From Nitrososphaerota archaeon (GTDB taxonomy: Archaea; Thermoproteota; Nitrososphaeria; Conexivisphaerales; Conexivisphaeraceae): 32,907 nucleotides of DNA. The stretch is from assembly GCA_009903775.1 (NCBI GenBank), contig WYEM01000072.1, forward strand, positions 1 through 32,907. Reading direction: 5' to 3'. The position numbers were made by a program, and so were the translations under genes. Positions 1-9,594 of the stretch are shown here, piece after piece. The notes under the pieces were generated by a model. The model ran no database searches, was not told the origin of the DNA, and saw only the letters and a program-made list of their open reading frames with translations. The stretch's first letter is position 1; every line of letters begins with the position of its first letter.

Positions 1-69
1 GATGCGCCCGATCCTCTCACTCGTGTAGGAGGTGGGCTTAAGGTAACGGCTCCCCGGGCACGGACAAAC

Positions 70-81
70 GCTTTTATAAAG
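70..81 (+). promoter_or_regulatory. TATA box (box A) of the tRNA-Lys gene
   Basis: CTTTTATAAA about 25 nt upstream of the tRNA 5' end; typical archaeal box A spacing. Confidence 0.6.
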
Positions 82-99
82 CCACCGAAGACAGGCGTA

Positions 100-173
100 G
101 GGCCCGTAGCTCAGCCAGGTAGAGCGACCGGCTCTTAACCGGTCGGTCGCGGGTTCAAATCCCGTCGGGCCCG
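100..173 (+). tRNA. tRNA-Lys (anticodon CTT), intronless
   Basis: Cloverleaf readable: acceptor GGGCCCG/CGGGCCC, D-arm GCTC..GAGC, anticodon arm ACCGG-CTCTTAA-CCGGT, T-arm GCGGG-TTCAAAT-CCCGT, discriminator G; CCA not encoded. Confidence 0.95.
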
Positions 174-347
174 CCTGCCGTTCGCGTGGCCGGTCGGCTT
201 CCTCGCGATAGTGGTTTTGTATTATGCGATGGGGAGCCTCGCCCCTCAGGACGGGCAGCCCACAACCTAGAAATTATTTCTATATATTAGTCGATAGACG
301 AAGTCTCGTGGGGCGATAAACGTAAAAAGCGGGTCGGCCGATGCCCC

Positions 348-1679
348 ATGATGAGTGAGAAGACCGAGGAATATTACAGGACAGCCGTTTCGCTCAGCAG
401 CTTCTACGGAGGCAAGATACAGGTGGTGCCCAAGGTCCCCATAAGATCCCTCGATGACTTCTCAATATGGTACACCCCAGGGGTCGCTGGGGTCTCCAAC
501 GCGATAGCCAAGGATCCCGACAAGAGCTTCGAGCTCACGAGCAGGTGGAACATGATAGCGATAATAACGAATGGAACTAGGGTCCTCGGGCTGGGCAACA
601 TAGGGCCTGAGGCGGCGCTGCCCGTCATGGAGGGCAAGGCCATGATATTCAAGTACCTCGGGGGCGTCGACGCATTCCCCCTGGTCGTCAGGGCGAAGAC
701 GAAGGAGGAGTTGGCCGACGTCGCCGAGCGCGTGTCGCCCGCCTTCGGGGGGATAAACCTCGAGGACATAGCGCAGCCCGATTGCTTCTACCTGTTGGAC
801 AGGCTCAGGGAGACCTTGGACATACCCGTGTGGCACGACGACCAGCTGGGGACGGCCGCGGCTACGCTCGCGGGCCTCGTGAACGCGCTCAAGGTGGTGG
901 GGAAGAGGCTGAGCGACGTCAAGATAGTGATGTTGGGGGCTGGGGCCGCTAACATAGCCGGCGCCAGGCTTCTGATCGCCGCGGGCGCCGATCCCAAGAA
1001 GATCATACTGATAGACAGCAAGGGCACGCTCCACCCCGAGAGGGAGGATATGGATAAGCTGCAGCTGGTCCACCCGTGGAAGTACGAGCTGGCGCTCAAG
1101 ACCAATGGCGAGCGCGTCGCCGGGGGCCTCGACGAGGCCATCGTGGGCGCGGACGTCCTGATAGCGGCCTCCACGCCCGGGCCGGGCGTCGTCAGGAAGG
1201 AGCACGTAAGGAGGATGAGCGACAACGCGATAGTCTTCGCGGAGGCGAACCCCGTGCCCGAGATATGGCCGTGGGAGGCGAAGGAGGCGGGTGCCAGGGT
1301 AGTCGCCACCGGCAGGAGCGACTTCCCCAACCAGATAAACAACAGCTTGGTGTTCCCGGCGGTCTTCAGGGGGACGCTCGACGTGCGCGCCAAGAAGATA
1401 GTCGACGAGATGGTGATAGAGGCCGCGCTCGAGCTGGCGAGGTTCGCGGAGGAGCGGGGTATATCGGAGGATTACATAATACCCACGATGGAGGAGTGGG
1501 AGGTCTATCCGAGGGTTGCCACCGCCGTCGCGCTCAAGGCGATCGAGCTGGGGCTGGCCAGGCTCAAGCTGTCGAGGGACGAGATCCGCGAGCGCGCTTA
1601 TCGCATGATAAAGAAATCCAGGGACACGTTAGACGTGCTGGTCCGGAACAATTTAATTAACCCCATTCCCGTGAAGTGA
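348..1679 (+). CDS. NAD(P)-dependent malic enzyme (oxaloacetate-decarboxylating malate dehydrogenase)
   Basis: 443 aa; IWYTPGVAGVSNAI, GNIGPEAALPVMEGKAMIFKYLGGVDAFPL, INLEDIAQPDCF, PVWHDDQLGTAAATLAGL, GAGAANIAGARLL motifs of the short malic enzyme family. Confidence 0.95.
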   Translation: MMSEKTEEYYRTAVSLSSFYGGKIQVVPKVPIRSLDDFSIWYTPGVAGVSNAIAKDPDKSFELTSRWNMIAIITNGTRVLGLGNIGPEAALPVMEGKAMIFKYLGGVDAFPLVVRAKTKEELADVAERVSPAFGGINLEDIAQPDCFYLLDRLRETLDIPVWHDDQLGTAAATLAGLVNALKVVGKRLSDVKIVMLGAGAANIAGARLLIAAGADPKKIILIDSKGTLHPEREDMDKLQLVHPWKYELALKTNGERVAGGLDEAIVGADVLIAASTPGPGVVRKEHVRRMSDNAIVFAEANPVPEIWPWEAKEAGARVVATGRSDFPNQINNSLVFPAVFRGTLDVRAKKIVDEMVIEAALELARFAEERGISEDYIIPTMEEWEVYPRVATAVALKAIELGLARLKLSRDEIRERAYRMIKKSRDTLDVLVRNNLINPIPVK

Positions 1680-1685
1680 TCCGCT

Positions 1686-2162
1686 ATGGTGGATTCCTTC
1701 ACGATAAGGCGCGCCAGGAAGGACGATCTGGAGAGGCTCGTGGACCTGGTGTCCAGGCTCAAGCGCCTGAATGGCGAATTCGATAGCCTGCTGACCCCCA
1801 CCGAGGACCTCGAGAGGGAGGTCTCCAAGTACTTGGAGAGCGCGATCAGCTCCGATGACTACGTCGTCCTGGTCGTGGAGGACGGGGGAAAGGTCGAGGG
1901 CGTGCTCATAGCGAAGGTCGTTGACAGGTGCTTCTACAAGCCGCGCATGGTGGGCCAGATATCAGACTTCTACATAATGCCGGAGTACAGGAGGCGCGGG
2001 CTGGGCTACAGGATGGTCGAGGAGGCCGAGAGGATCCTCCGGTCCAAGGGCGCCGAGATGATCTTCGCGGAGTTCCCCGTGAAGAACGTCATAGCGGAGG
2101 GCTTCTACAGGAACCTCGGCTTCAGGGAGATAACAGGGATCTTCGCGAAGGAGGTCAAGTGA
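1686..2162 (+). CDS. GNAT family N-acetyltransferase
   Basis: 158 aa; YIMPEYRRRGLGYRMVEEAERILRSKGAEMIFAEFPVKNVIAEGFYRNLGF = GNAT acetyl-CoA motif A/B. Confidence 0.9.
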   Translation: MVDSFTIRRARKDDLERLVDLVSRLKRLNGEFDSLLTPTEDLEREVSKYLESAISSDDYVVLVVEDGGKVEGVLIAKVVDRCFYKPRMVGQISDFYIMPEYRRRGLGYRMVEEAERILRSKGAEMIFAEFPVKNVIAEGFYRNLGFREITGIFAKEVK

Positions 2163-2227
2163 GGCCATCTCCGAGGCTTATAATAACATTATAACTATAA
2201 CTCTTTATACATCGTGAACATGGATAT

Positions 2228-2698
2228 TCATCGACGTAGCTCGATCGGTGGAGGCGCGCCGGCGGTTGGGCGCCATCGCGCGGGGCGTTCTCGGCCGCGG
2301 CATCGTAAGAGCTTGAGGTCCCCGGTGACCTTGTCCACCTCGTTCACCGGGGCCGGTCCTATTCCCGCGCACGTAATGGTCCCGGGCTCGAGCTGCGTGA
2401 GGCCCCTGTCCACGATAAGTGTGGCGGGGAGCCCCAGTGAGCGCGCCAGCTCGTACCTGCGCAGGAGTTCCTCCAGCCCGCCGACCTTGGTCACGATCTT
2501 CGGCTGACCCTCCGAGAGCCACTTCAGAGCCCAGTCCGGCCTCATCTTCTCCGCCTCCTTAAGCGCCGACACCGCGGCGTGCGCGGCCTGGGCCGCCAGC
2601 TTCCCCTTTCCCATGGCCAGGTCCGTGCGAACCACTATGACCTGCTTATATTCATACTTATATTCATACTCGGGATTCCCGGAGTCCCCCTCCGCCAA
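2228..2698 (-). CDS. pth2: Peptidyl-tRNA hydrolase, Pth2 family
   Basis: KQVIVVRTDLAMGKGKLAAQAAHAAVSAL..., TLIVDRGLTQLEPGTITCAGIGPAPVNEVDKVTGDLKLL. Family-typical C-terminus is at ...LKLL; about 25 extra residues follow. Confidence 0.92.
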   Translation of the reverse strand: MAEGDSGNPEYEYKYEYKQVIVVRTDLAMGKGKLAAQAAHAAVSALKEAEKMRPDWALKWLSEGQPKIVTKVGGLEELLRRYELARSLGLPATLIVDRGLTQLEPGTITCAGIGPAPVNEVDKVTGDLKLLRCRGRERPARWRPTAGAPPPIELRR

Positions 2699-2779
2699 CG
2701 CGCCATGGGCCGCTCTCCCGCGGATTAACTTTGCGAGCCGCCGTCCGCGGGCGCTGCCGCGATGGCCGCGAAGGGCCGC

Positions 2780-3391
2780 CTACCTGGACGCGGCGGCCAC
2801 GCGCTCGATCTCCACCCTGGCCTTGACGGCGAAGCTGCTCGTGTCGCCGTTCGCGGCGGCTATTATCTCGTCGGCCAGGCACTCCTCTATGCTCTTCGGG
2901 TTGGAGAACGCCGACTCCCTGGCGCCCAGCGCTATGTTACGGAGCGCCAGGTCCAGGCGTCTGGAGGGCGACACGTCGACGCTCACGTGATAAGTCACGC
3001 CTCCATAGGTTATCCTCGTGACGTCTTCATTGGGGGCAGCGTTCTCTATCGCCCTCACGAGGACCTCGATCGGGTTCTTGCCAGTCTTCAGGTTGATGAT
3101 GTCGAACGCTGTCCTGACGATGTTTATTGCGCGATGCTTCTTCCCACCCATTCTGCCAGTGTTCTTCCAGTCCTTCCTGCCGAAGTGCATCAGCTGGTTC
3201 ACTAGCCTCTCCACGACGTTGACCTTCGTCTTTCCGAAGCGCCTGTGCTCGTGGCGCCCGAAGCTGTGGGGAATGAACACCGGCCTCAAGTTTATGACGC
3301 TCCTGAGCCCTGGATCCCTGACCTCGATCCCCTCGAAGTCCCACTTGCCGAACAGCAGCACTTTGGGCTCCTCCTTGGTCCTCTTCGACAT
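2780..3391 (-). CDS. rps7: 30S ribosomal protein S7 (uS7)
   Basis: 203 aa; [115 protein letters not shown]. Confidence 0.97.
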   Translation of the reverse strand: MSKRTKEEPKVLLFGKWDFEGIEVRDPGLRSVINLRPVFIPHSFGRHEHRRFGKTKVNVVERLVNQLMHFGRKDWKNTGRMGGKKHRAINIVRTAFDIINLKTGKNPIEVLVRAIENAAPNEDVTRITYGGVTYHVSVDVSPSRRLDLALRNIALGARESAFSNPKSIEECLADEIIAAANGDTSSFAVKARVEIERVAAASR

Positions 3392-3397
3392 CTCAGG

Positions 3398-3838
3398 TCA
3401 CCTCCTTGGCTTCTCCTTCTTTCCCAGAAGGAGCATCCTGAGGGGCACGCCATTGACCATGGATACCCGGTACTTCACCCCCGGTATGTCGCCCATCGAG
3501 CGGCCCTCGGACCCCCCTATCCCCTCGATTATCACCTCATCGTGCTCGTCTATGAAGTTCAGGCCGCCGTCCCCCGGGACGAACGCCGTCACGGTCTTCC
3601 CATTCTTCGTTATCTGCACGCGAACGCACTTACGAATGGCCGAGTTCGGCTGCCTCGACTCTATCCCGACCTTCTCGAGGACTATGCCGCGGGCCTGCGG
3701 CGCTCCCTCGAGCGGATCGAACTTCTTGTCTAGCCTGAGTAAGCGGCGCTTGTAGTCGCTGTCGGACCATCTGAAGCGCTTCCTCTTGGCGTGCAACTTC
3801 CTCGCTGCGAACTCGCCCAGTGGCGACTTCTTACCCAT
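3398..3838 (-). CDS. rps12: 30S ribosomal protein S12 (uS12)
   Basis: [24 protein letters not shown]...[63 protein letters not shown] opens at 3892, but the canonical MGKK start is 3838 with a box A (CTTTTAT) about 27 nt upstream. Confidence 0.95.
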   Translation of the reverse strand: MGKKSPLGEFAARKLHAKRKRFRWSDSDYKRRLLRLDKKFDPLEGAPQARGIVLEKVGIESRQPNSAIRKCVRVQITKNGKTVTAFVPGDGGLNFIDEHDEVIIEGIGGSEGRSMGDIPGVKYRVSMVNGVPLRMLLLGKKEKPRR

Positions 3839-4216
3839 GGCACGCCGACCCGATGACTTGGATAAAAGCGTTTTGAAAGCGCAGTGGGCCATGCCTCATT
3901 AAGTCCGCTCCCAGAGCCGCGGCATCTGGCGCGTCTCGCCCGGCCACTTTCCAGTTCCCAGGGCGTCGGACGCCCTCCCCGAGGCCCCCCATCGCCGGCG
4001 TGACGCAGTGGAAGGCCTCCGTCCCCTCATCCGCAGGCTCGCGGCGCGCTCCGGGAGTTCCCCCCTCCAGATCCGGATCGGCGATCGCGCGAAATCGGGC
4101 GGAGGGCTCCCTCGCGTCCGGGACCTCGATGCGCCCGAGGCAACGGGACCCCGGCGTCCCCCGGAAACGGATTTATAGAGCGACCCGCGGCCCCTTTCAG
4201 AGGGGGTATTCGCGGC

Positions 4217-4417
4217 TTGAGCGAGCTCATAGAGAGCGTCAAGGCCACGTACAAGCCGCCCCGCTGCACCTCGTGCCACAAGCCCATACTTCCCGGGGAC
4301 GAGATGACGAGCTTCTACTGTCCTCAGTGCGGCCAGGTGCTGATATGGCGCTGCAGCAAGTGCCGGAAGGGCGCTGTAAGGTATAAGTGCCTGAACTGCG
4401 GATTCGAGGGGCCGTAG
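4217..4417 (+). CDS. Small archaeal zinc-ribbon protein (HVO_2753-like / DUF1610-type, predicted RNA-binding)
   Basis: 66 aa with four CxxC-type knuckles (CTSCHK, CPQC, CSKC, CLNCGFEGP); directly precedes aEF1B, a conserved archaeal neighbourhood; TTTATA at 4172. Confidence 0.88.
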   Translation: MSELIESVKATYKPPRCTSCHKPILPGDEMTSFYCPQCGQVLIWRCSKCRKGAVRYKCLNCGFEGP

Positions 4418-4418
4418 G

Positions 4419-4703
4419 GTGTCTCTAATGTCGAGAGTCCTCGTTAGGGTCAGGGTCCTCCCCTCCGACGCCTCCGTGGACCTGAAGGCCTTAGGGGAGC
4501 GCATTTCCGGCGCCCTCAGCGGCGTCGCGAAGGTCGTGAGGTTCGTGGAGGAGCCCATAGCCTTCGGGCTCAGCGCGCTGCTGGTGGACCTGGTCATGGA
4601 AGAGCGCGAGGGCGGGACCTACGACGTGGAGCAGCTCATATCCTCGGTCGAGGGAGTGAGCGAGCTGGACGTCGTCAACGTGAGCCTGATATCGGGCTCT
4701 TAG
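4419..4703 (+). CDS. Translation elongation factor aEF-1 beta
   Basis: VLVRVRVLPSDASVDLKALGERISGAL...EPIAFGLSALLVDLVMEEREGGTYDVEQLISSVEGVSELDVVNVSLIS; alternative ATG start at 4428. Confidence 0.92.
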   Translation: MSLMSRVLVRVRVLPSDASVDLKALGERISGALSGVAKVVRFVEEPIAFGLSALLVDLVMEEREGGTYDVEQLISSVEGVSELDVVNVSLISGS

Positions 4704-4808
4704 ACCGCCCGCCGCTCCCGACCCGGGCTGAGGGCGCGCCGCGGACCGCCGATCTCCTATCCTGAAGATATGCCTAAATAATGCTCGGGCCGCGTCCTGG
4801 CAGGAGTT

Positions 4809-6968
4809 TTGACCCAGAAGTGGCTTCGACTGTCAGTTAAGGAGGCCTCCCCCAAGGACGTGGGCAAGTTCAGGGCTAGGCTGAACCCTAAGGTATTCGA
4901 GGAGCTGAACCTGAAGTCCGGCGATATACTGGAGATCAGGGGCAAGTCCTCCACCGCGGCTCAGGCCTGGCCCTCGGAGGAGACGCCCCAAGACTCCGTA
5001 AAGATCGACGGGATGACCAGGAGGAACGCCGGCGTGTCGCTGAACGACTTCGTGGACGTCCGCAAGGTCCGCCGCCGCACCGCGAGCAGGGTGGTCCTCT
5101 CGTCCATAGGGGAGGAGCTCAGGTTCGACGAGGAGTTCCTCTCGTTCCTCAAGAACCGCCTGATGGGCGCGCCGCTGCACCAGGACAACGTGATATCCGT
5201 GGTGCTCCTCGGCAACCCCGTTCGGTTCAAGGTGACGTCCATAGACCCGAAGCCGGTGGCGGTCGTCGGCGATTCGACCGAGATCAGCGTCGAGAAGTTC
5301 CTGCCGGCCGCGGAGGGCGAGCGCGTCACCTACGATGACATAGGGGGCCTGGGCGAGCAGCTCATGAAGCTCAGGGAGATGGTCGAGTTCCCCCTCCGCC
5401 ATCCGGAGTTCTTCCGCAGGCTGGGCATAGAGCCCCCGCGCGGCGTCCTGCTCTACGGCCCGCCCGGGTGCGGGAAGACCCTCATAGCGAAGGCGCTGGC
5501 GAACGAGTCCGGCGCCAGATTCTTCGTGATAAGCGGGCCCGAGATAATGAGCAAGTTCTACGGCGAGTCCGAGGCGAGGCTCAGGGAGATATTCCGCGAG
5601 GCCAAGGAGAAGGCCCCATCGATAATATTCATCGACGAGATAGACGCGATAGCCCCGAAGAGGGAGGAGGTCACAGGGGAGGTCGAGAAGAGGGTCGTTG
5701 CCCAGCTCCTCGCCCTGATGGACGGCATGGAGGCCATGAGCAACGTGATAGTGATAGGGGCGACCAACCGCCTGGACGACATAGATCCCGCGCTCAGGAG
5801 GCCAGGGAGGTTCGACAGGGAGATAGAGATAGGGGTCCCCAACCAGCAGGGCAGGCTGGAGATACTCCAGATACACACGAGGGGGATGCCGCTGTCCAGG
5901 GACGTCGACCTGCGGGAGATAGCGAGGATCACGCACGGTTACACGGGGGCGGACCTGAAGGCGCTGTGCAGGGAGGCCGCCATGAACGCCCTCAGGAGGA
6001 CGCTGCCGAAGGACTACCTGGAGATGGGCGAGGTGCCCGCGTCCATCCTCGAGAGGATAAGGGTCACCCAGGACGACTTCCTCAATGCCATGAAGGTGGT
6101 CGGTCCCTCCGCGCTGCGCGAGTTCTACGCCGAGAGATCGCCCACCTCCTTCGAGGACATAGGAGGGATCTCGGGCATCAAGGCCAAACTCTACGCGAAC
6201 GTCGTGAAGGCGATAAGGGACCCGGATTCCTTCCGCAGGCTGGGCATAGAGCCCCCGCGCGGCGTCCTGCTCTACGGCCCGCCCGGGTGCGGGAAGACCC
6301 TCATAGCGAAGGCGCTGGCGAACGAGTCCGGCGCCAACCTGATACTGGTGCGCGGGCCCGAGCTGCTGAGCAAGTGGGTCGGCGAGAGCGAGAGGGCCCT
6401 GAGGGGCATATTCAGGAAGGCGGTCGCAGCCTCGCCCACGGTGGTGGTCTTCGACGAGATAGAATCGCTCGCCCCGGCCAGGGCGCACTCGGCCGGCTGG
6501 TCCCCGGAGACCATAGTGAGCCAGCTCATAACGGAGCTCGACTCCCTGGAGGATTTCTCCGGCGTCTACGTTGTGGGGACCACCAACAGGCCCGAGCTCA
6601 TGGATCCGGCCCTTCTCAGGCCGGGCCGCTTCGACCTCCTGATATACGTGCCCCCTCCGAACGCGTCCGAGAGGGTCGAGATACTCAGGGTCCTGACGAG
6701 GCGCGTCCCGTTGTCCCAGGGCGTGAGCCTGGAGGAGCTGGCCAGGAGGACGGAGGGCTACAGCGGCGCGGATCTGAGGGCGCTCGTGCGCGAGGCGGCT
6801 CTGAGCGCCATGTCGGCTGGCAGGGAATCCGTGGGGCCCGACGACTTCGAGCTAGCGCTCCGGTCGGTGAGGCCCTCGATAACGAAGGAGATGCTGGAGT
6901 ACTTCTCCAAGCTTGAGCAGCGGCTCAACAGCAGGATTTATAGCGAGGCCAGGCAGCCCTACCTGTAG
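4809..6968 (+). CDS. cdc48: CDC48/VCP-type AAA+ ATPase (N domain plus D1 and D2)
   Basis: 719 aa; two Walker A (GPPGCGKT), two Walker B ([14 protein letters not shown] / [14 protein letters not shown]), [20 protein letters not shown] and [20 protein letters not shown]. Confidence 0.97.
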   Translation: MTQKWLRLSVKEASPKDVGKFRARLNPKVFEELNLKSGDILEIRGKSSTAAQAWPSEETPQDSVKIDGMTRRNAGVSLNDFVDVRKVRRRTASRVVLSSIGEELRFDEEFLSFLKNRLMGAPLHQDNVISVVLLGNPVRFKVTSIDPKPVAVVGDSTEISVEKFLPAAEGERVTYDDIGGLGEQLMKLREMVEFPLRHPEFFRRLGIEPPRGVLLYGPPGCGKTLIAKALANESGARFFVISGPEIMSKFYGESEARLREIFREAKEKAPSIIFIDEIDAIAPKREEVTGEVEKRVVAQLLALMDGMEAMSNVIVIGATNRLDDIDPALRRPGRFDREIEIGVPNQQGRLEILQIHTRGMPLSRDVDLREIARITHGYTGADLKALCREAAMNALRRTLPKDYLEMGEVPASILERIRVTQDDFLNAMKVVGPSALREFYAERSPTSFEDIGGISGIKAKLYANVVKAIRDPDSFRRLGIEPPRGVLLYGPPGCGKTLIAKALANESGANLILVRGPELLSKWVGESERALRGIFRKAVAASPTVVVFDEIESLAPARAHSAGWSPETIVSQLITELDSLEDFSGVYVVGTTNRPELMDPALLRPGRFDLLIYVPPPNASERVEILRVLTRRVPLSQGVSLEELARRTEGYSGADLRALVREAALSAMSAGRESVGPDDFELALRSVRPSITKEMLEYFSKLEQRLNSRIYSEARQPYL
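5411..5517 (+). repeat. 107-bp identical block, copy 1 (Cdc48 D1 Walker A region)
   Basis: CTTCCGCAGGCTGGGCATAGAGCCCCCGCG...GAACGAGTCCGGCGCCA identical by eye to 6230-6336. Confidence 0.95.
6230..6336 (+). repeat. 107-bp identical block, copy 2 (Cdc48 D2 Walker A region)
   Basis: Identical to 5411-5517. Confidence 0.95.
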
Positions 6969-6972
6969 CAGG

Positions 6973-7362
6973 ATGAGGAGCCTGTACTGGCAGGTGTACG
7001 AGGTGCTGCGCGACAGCAAGGCCATCGACGTGAACGACCTCTACAGCGTGCTCAAGAGGAGGATTCAGGACCTGACGCGCCGCGAGCTCGACGACGTGCT
7101 GCTCAAGATGGAGTCTGCCGGGTTCATATCGGTGATCCAGGTGACGAGGGACCAGAAGAGGGTGGAGTTCGTGGAGCACCGCGTGGAGGCCGTCGCTCAG
7201 GAGGCCGAGGTCGTGCAGGGCGAGGGCGGCGGCGATGCCCCGGGACCCGCTGACGCGCCCGCCGACGACCCGGGGTCGCCGCCCGGCGATGGCCGCGGCG
7301 CGCGATGGCTTAGTTCCGGCTGCAAACGATTAAATATGACGCTGCCCAACTGCACCCCCTGA
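6973..7362 (+). CDS. Predicted winged-helix DNA-binding protein with low-complexity C-terminal tail
   Basis: MRSLYWQVYEVLRDSKAIDVNDLYSVLKRRIQDLTRRELDDVLLKMESAGFISVIQVTRDQKRVEFV resembles wHTH; tail GGGDAPGPADAPADDPGSPPGDGRG; follows the cdc48 stop directly. Confidence 0.6.
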   Translation: MRSLYWQVYEVLRDSKAIDVNDLYSVLKRRIQDLTRRELDDVLLKMESAGFISVIQVTRDQKRVEFVEHRVEAVAQEAEVVQGEGGGDAPGPADAPADDPGSPPGDGRGARWLSSGCKRLNMTLPNCTP

Positions 7363-7368
7363 ATAAGA

Positions 7369-8397
7369 TTGGGAGTAGACCTCGGTCCCCTCATAAAGAG
7401 CAGGAGGCAGATAAGGGTGGAGGAGCTCCACGGCAAGAGCGTGGCCATCGACGCCTACAATGCGCTCTACCAGTTCCTGGCGGTCATAAGGGGGGAGGCC
7501 GGGGAGCCGCTCACGGATTCCAAGGGCAGGGTCACGAGTCACCTGAGCGGGCTCTACTACAGGACGCTGAACCTCCTGGAGAAGGGGGTCAAGCCCGTTT
7601 ACGTGTTCGATGGGAAGCCGCCCGAGCTGAAGGCCCAGGAGATAGAGAATCGCATAAGGCAGAGGGAGAGCGCTAGGGCTAAGTACGAGGAGGCCCTGAA
7701 GAGGGGCGACCTGGAGTCTGCCAGGACCTACGCGGCGCTCAGCGCCAGGCTCAGGGACTACATGGTCGAGGACGCCAAGCGCCTCCTCGAGGCGCTCGGG
7801 GTCCCGTGGGTGCAGGCCCCCAGCGAGGGTGAGGCCGAGGCCGCGTACATGGCTGCAAAGGGCTACGTGTGGGCCTCGGTATCCCAGGATTACGACTCCC
7901 TGCTCTTCGGCTCGCCGGTGCTCGTGAGGAACCTGACGATATCGGGCAGGCGCAAGCTCCCCAGGAAGGACGTATATGTCGAGGTCGTCCCCGAGCTCAT
8001 AAGGCTCGATGAGGTCCTGGGCGAGCTCGGCCTGACGCGCGAGCAGCTGGTCGACCTCGGGATATTGATAGGCACCGACTTCAACCCCGACGGGATCAGG
8101 GGGGTGGGCCCCGTCAAGGCGTACAATTACATAAAGAAGTACGGGAGGCTCGAGAACATAGCGGAGCTGGCGAGCGAGCTGAGCTCGATCGACTACAACG
8201 CGATAAGGACGATATTCCTCAGCCCGAGCGTCGCCGAGCCCGGGCCGCTCGAGTGGAGGCCGCCCGACGAGGGGGCCGTGGTGGAGTTCCTGTGCCGCGA
8301 GCACGACTTCTCGGAGGAGAGGGTGCTGAACGCGCTCAGGAGGCTCAAGGCCAGCGCCCCCGCGCGCACGGAGACCCTAGACAGATGGTTCGGGTGA
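7369..8397 (+). CDS. fen: Flap endonuclease 1 (FEN-1)
   Basis: GVDLGPLIKSRRQIRVEELHGKSVAIDAYNALYQFL, YVFDGKPPELK, GVPWVQAPSEGEAEAAYMAAKG, SQDYDSLLFG, GILIGTDFNPDGIRGVGPVKAYNYIKKYG; TTG start. Confidence 0.96.
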   Translation: MGVDLGPLIKSRRQIRVEELHGKSVAIDAYNALYQFLAVIRGEAGEPLTDSKGRVTSHLSGLYYRTLNLLEKGVKPVYVFDGKPPELKAQEIENRIRQRESARAKYEEALKRGDLESARTYAALSARLRDYMVEDAKRLLEALGVPWVQAPSEGEAEAAYMAAKGYVWASVSQDYDSLLFGSPVLVRNLTISGRRKLPRKDVYVEVVPELIRLDEVLGELGLTREQLVDLGILIGTDFNPDGIRGVGPVKAYNYIKKYGRLENIAELASELSSIDYNAIRTIFLSPSVAEPGPLEWRPPDEGAVVEFLCREHDFSEERVLNALRRLKASAPARTETLDRWFG

Positions 8398-8410
8398 GGG
8401 GATTCGCTGG

Positions 8411-9265
8411 GTGGAGGCCGCGCGCGCGTCGCTCGTCGAGTCGCTGAAGCGCCAGGGGATAATCAGGTCGAGGAGGGTCGAGGAGGCCATGCTCAGGGTG
8501 CCCAGGGAGCTCTTCGTGTGGCCCGGCACGGAGGATAGGGCGTACGACGACGTCCCCCTCCCGCTCGGAGGCACTGGGCAGACGATATCGGCCCCCCACA
8601 TGGTCGCGATTATGCTGGAGGAGCTGGGCGTGAGGGAGGGGGACTCCGTGCTCGAGGTGGGCTCCGGGAGCGGGTACAATGCGGCGCTGCTGGCCGAGCT
8701 CGCCGGGAGGGAGGGGAGCGTTGTGAGCGTGGAGAGGCTGCCGGAGCTGGTCGAGTTCGCCCGCCGGAACCTCGCGAGGGCGGGCTACGCGGACCGCGTC
8801 CGCGTCGTGCTGGGGGATGGGTCAATAGGATATCCCCCGAGGCTCGCCCGCCCCCTCTACGATCGCATAGTGGTGACGGCCTCCGCGCCGCGGATCCCCC
8901 ACTACCTGCAGGCCCAGCTGAGGGAGGGCGGAGTGCTCCTGATACCGATAGGCCCGCCGGGATACCAGGTCCTGACGAGGGTCAGGAGGGTGGGCGGTTC
9001 ATTTCACCGGGAAGAGCTAATGGGGTGCGTGTTCGTCCCATTGGTGGGGGAGGATGGATACCCCGCTGGTGGAGACGGTGGAGTTCAGGGGCCATCCGAA
9101 CGTGAGCGCGATCCACAGGACGACGCTCGAGGTGACCACGGAGGCCGAGCTCACGCCGAGGGGGCACTGCATAATCGGGGTCTCGGCCGGCAAGGGCGCC
9201 GCGGGCCTCAGCGACGCGATGAAGGCCCACATAAGGGCCGGCGGAAGGCTGCGCTTCGAGCTTAG
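8411..9265 (+). CDS. pcm: Protein-L-isoaspartate O-methyltransferase; ORF overruns into the downstream gene
   Basis: VPRELFVWPGTEDRAYDDVPLPLGGTGQTISAPHMVAIMLEELGVREGDSVLEVGSGSGYNAALLAEL...IVVTASAPRIPHYL..QLREGGVLLIPIG; homology ends near FVPLVGEDG (~9055), remaining ~70 residues are off-frame reading of the next gene. Confidence 0.92.
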   Translation: MEAARASLVESLKRQGIIRSRRVEEAMLRVPRELFVWPGTEDRAYDDVPLPLGGTGQTISAPHMVAIMLEELGVREGDSVLEVGSGSGYNAALLAELAGREGSVVSVERLPELVEFARRNLARAGYADRVRVVLGDGSIGYPPRLARPLYDRIVVTASAPRIPHYLQAQLREGGVLLIPIGPPGYQVLTRVRRVGGSFHREELMGCVFVPLVGEDGYPAGGDGGVQGPSERERDPQDDARGDHGGRAHAEGALHNRGLGRQGRRGPQRRDEGPHKGRRKAALRA

Positions 9266-9503
9266 GGTCGGCGGGCGCACGTTCGAGTTCGAGGGATGGG
9301 GTTCCAGGCACCTGGAGCTCTCCGACGCGACGTCCATCGTCATCAGGAGGAGCTCGTTCGTCAGTCCGAGGACGGTCGCCATAAGGTCCACTGCCGCCGC
9401 CGCGGACGTCCCGCGCGCGATCGTGTCGGAGCTTAGGGGGGGCGCCCGCGGCCTGCTGATAATCAGCGCCATGGCTCCGGACCCGATCCGGGGGACGCCA
9501 TGA
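9054..9503 (+). CDS. DUF371 family archaeal protein
   Basis: 149 aa; VETVEFRGHPNVSAIHRTTLEVTTEAELTPRGHCIIGVSAGKGAAGLSDAMKAHIRAGGRLRFELRVGG. Confidence 0.85.
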   Translation: MDTPLVETVEFRGHPNVSAIHRTTLEVTTEAELTPRGHCIIGVSAGKGAAGLSDAMKAHIRAGGRLRFELRVGGRTFEFEGWGSRHLELSDATSIVIRRSSFVSPRTVAIRSTAAAADVPRAIVSELRGGARGLLIISAMAPDPIRGTP

Positions 9504-9594
9504 GCCCATCCGAGGCCGGGAACGCCGCCGCGTCCCCCGATTTCCCTTTACGGACCAAAAACAATAATTAAGAGAGTATTGGACACGTGGCCCG

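Noticed and set aside
3060-3110. TGATGAT...CTGA pattern suggesting a C/D box sRNA
   Set aside because: Lies antisense inside S7 coding sequence with poor box spacing and no terminal stem; likely chance.
4833-6488. 551-aa minus-strand ORF antisense to cdc48
   Set aside because: No recognisable domains; internal repeats merely mirror D1/D2 homology on the sense strand.
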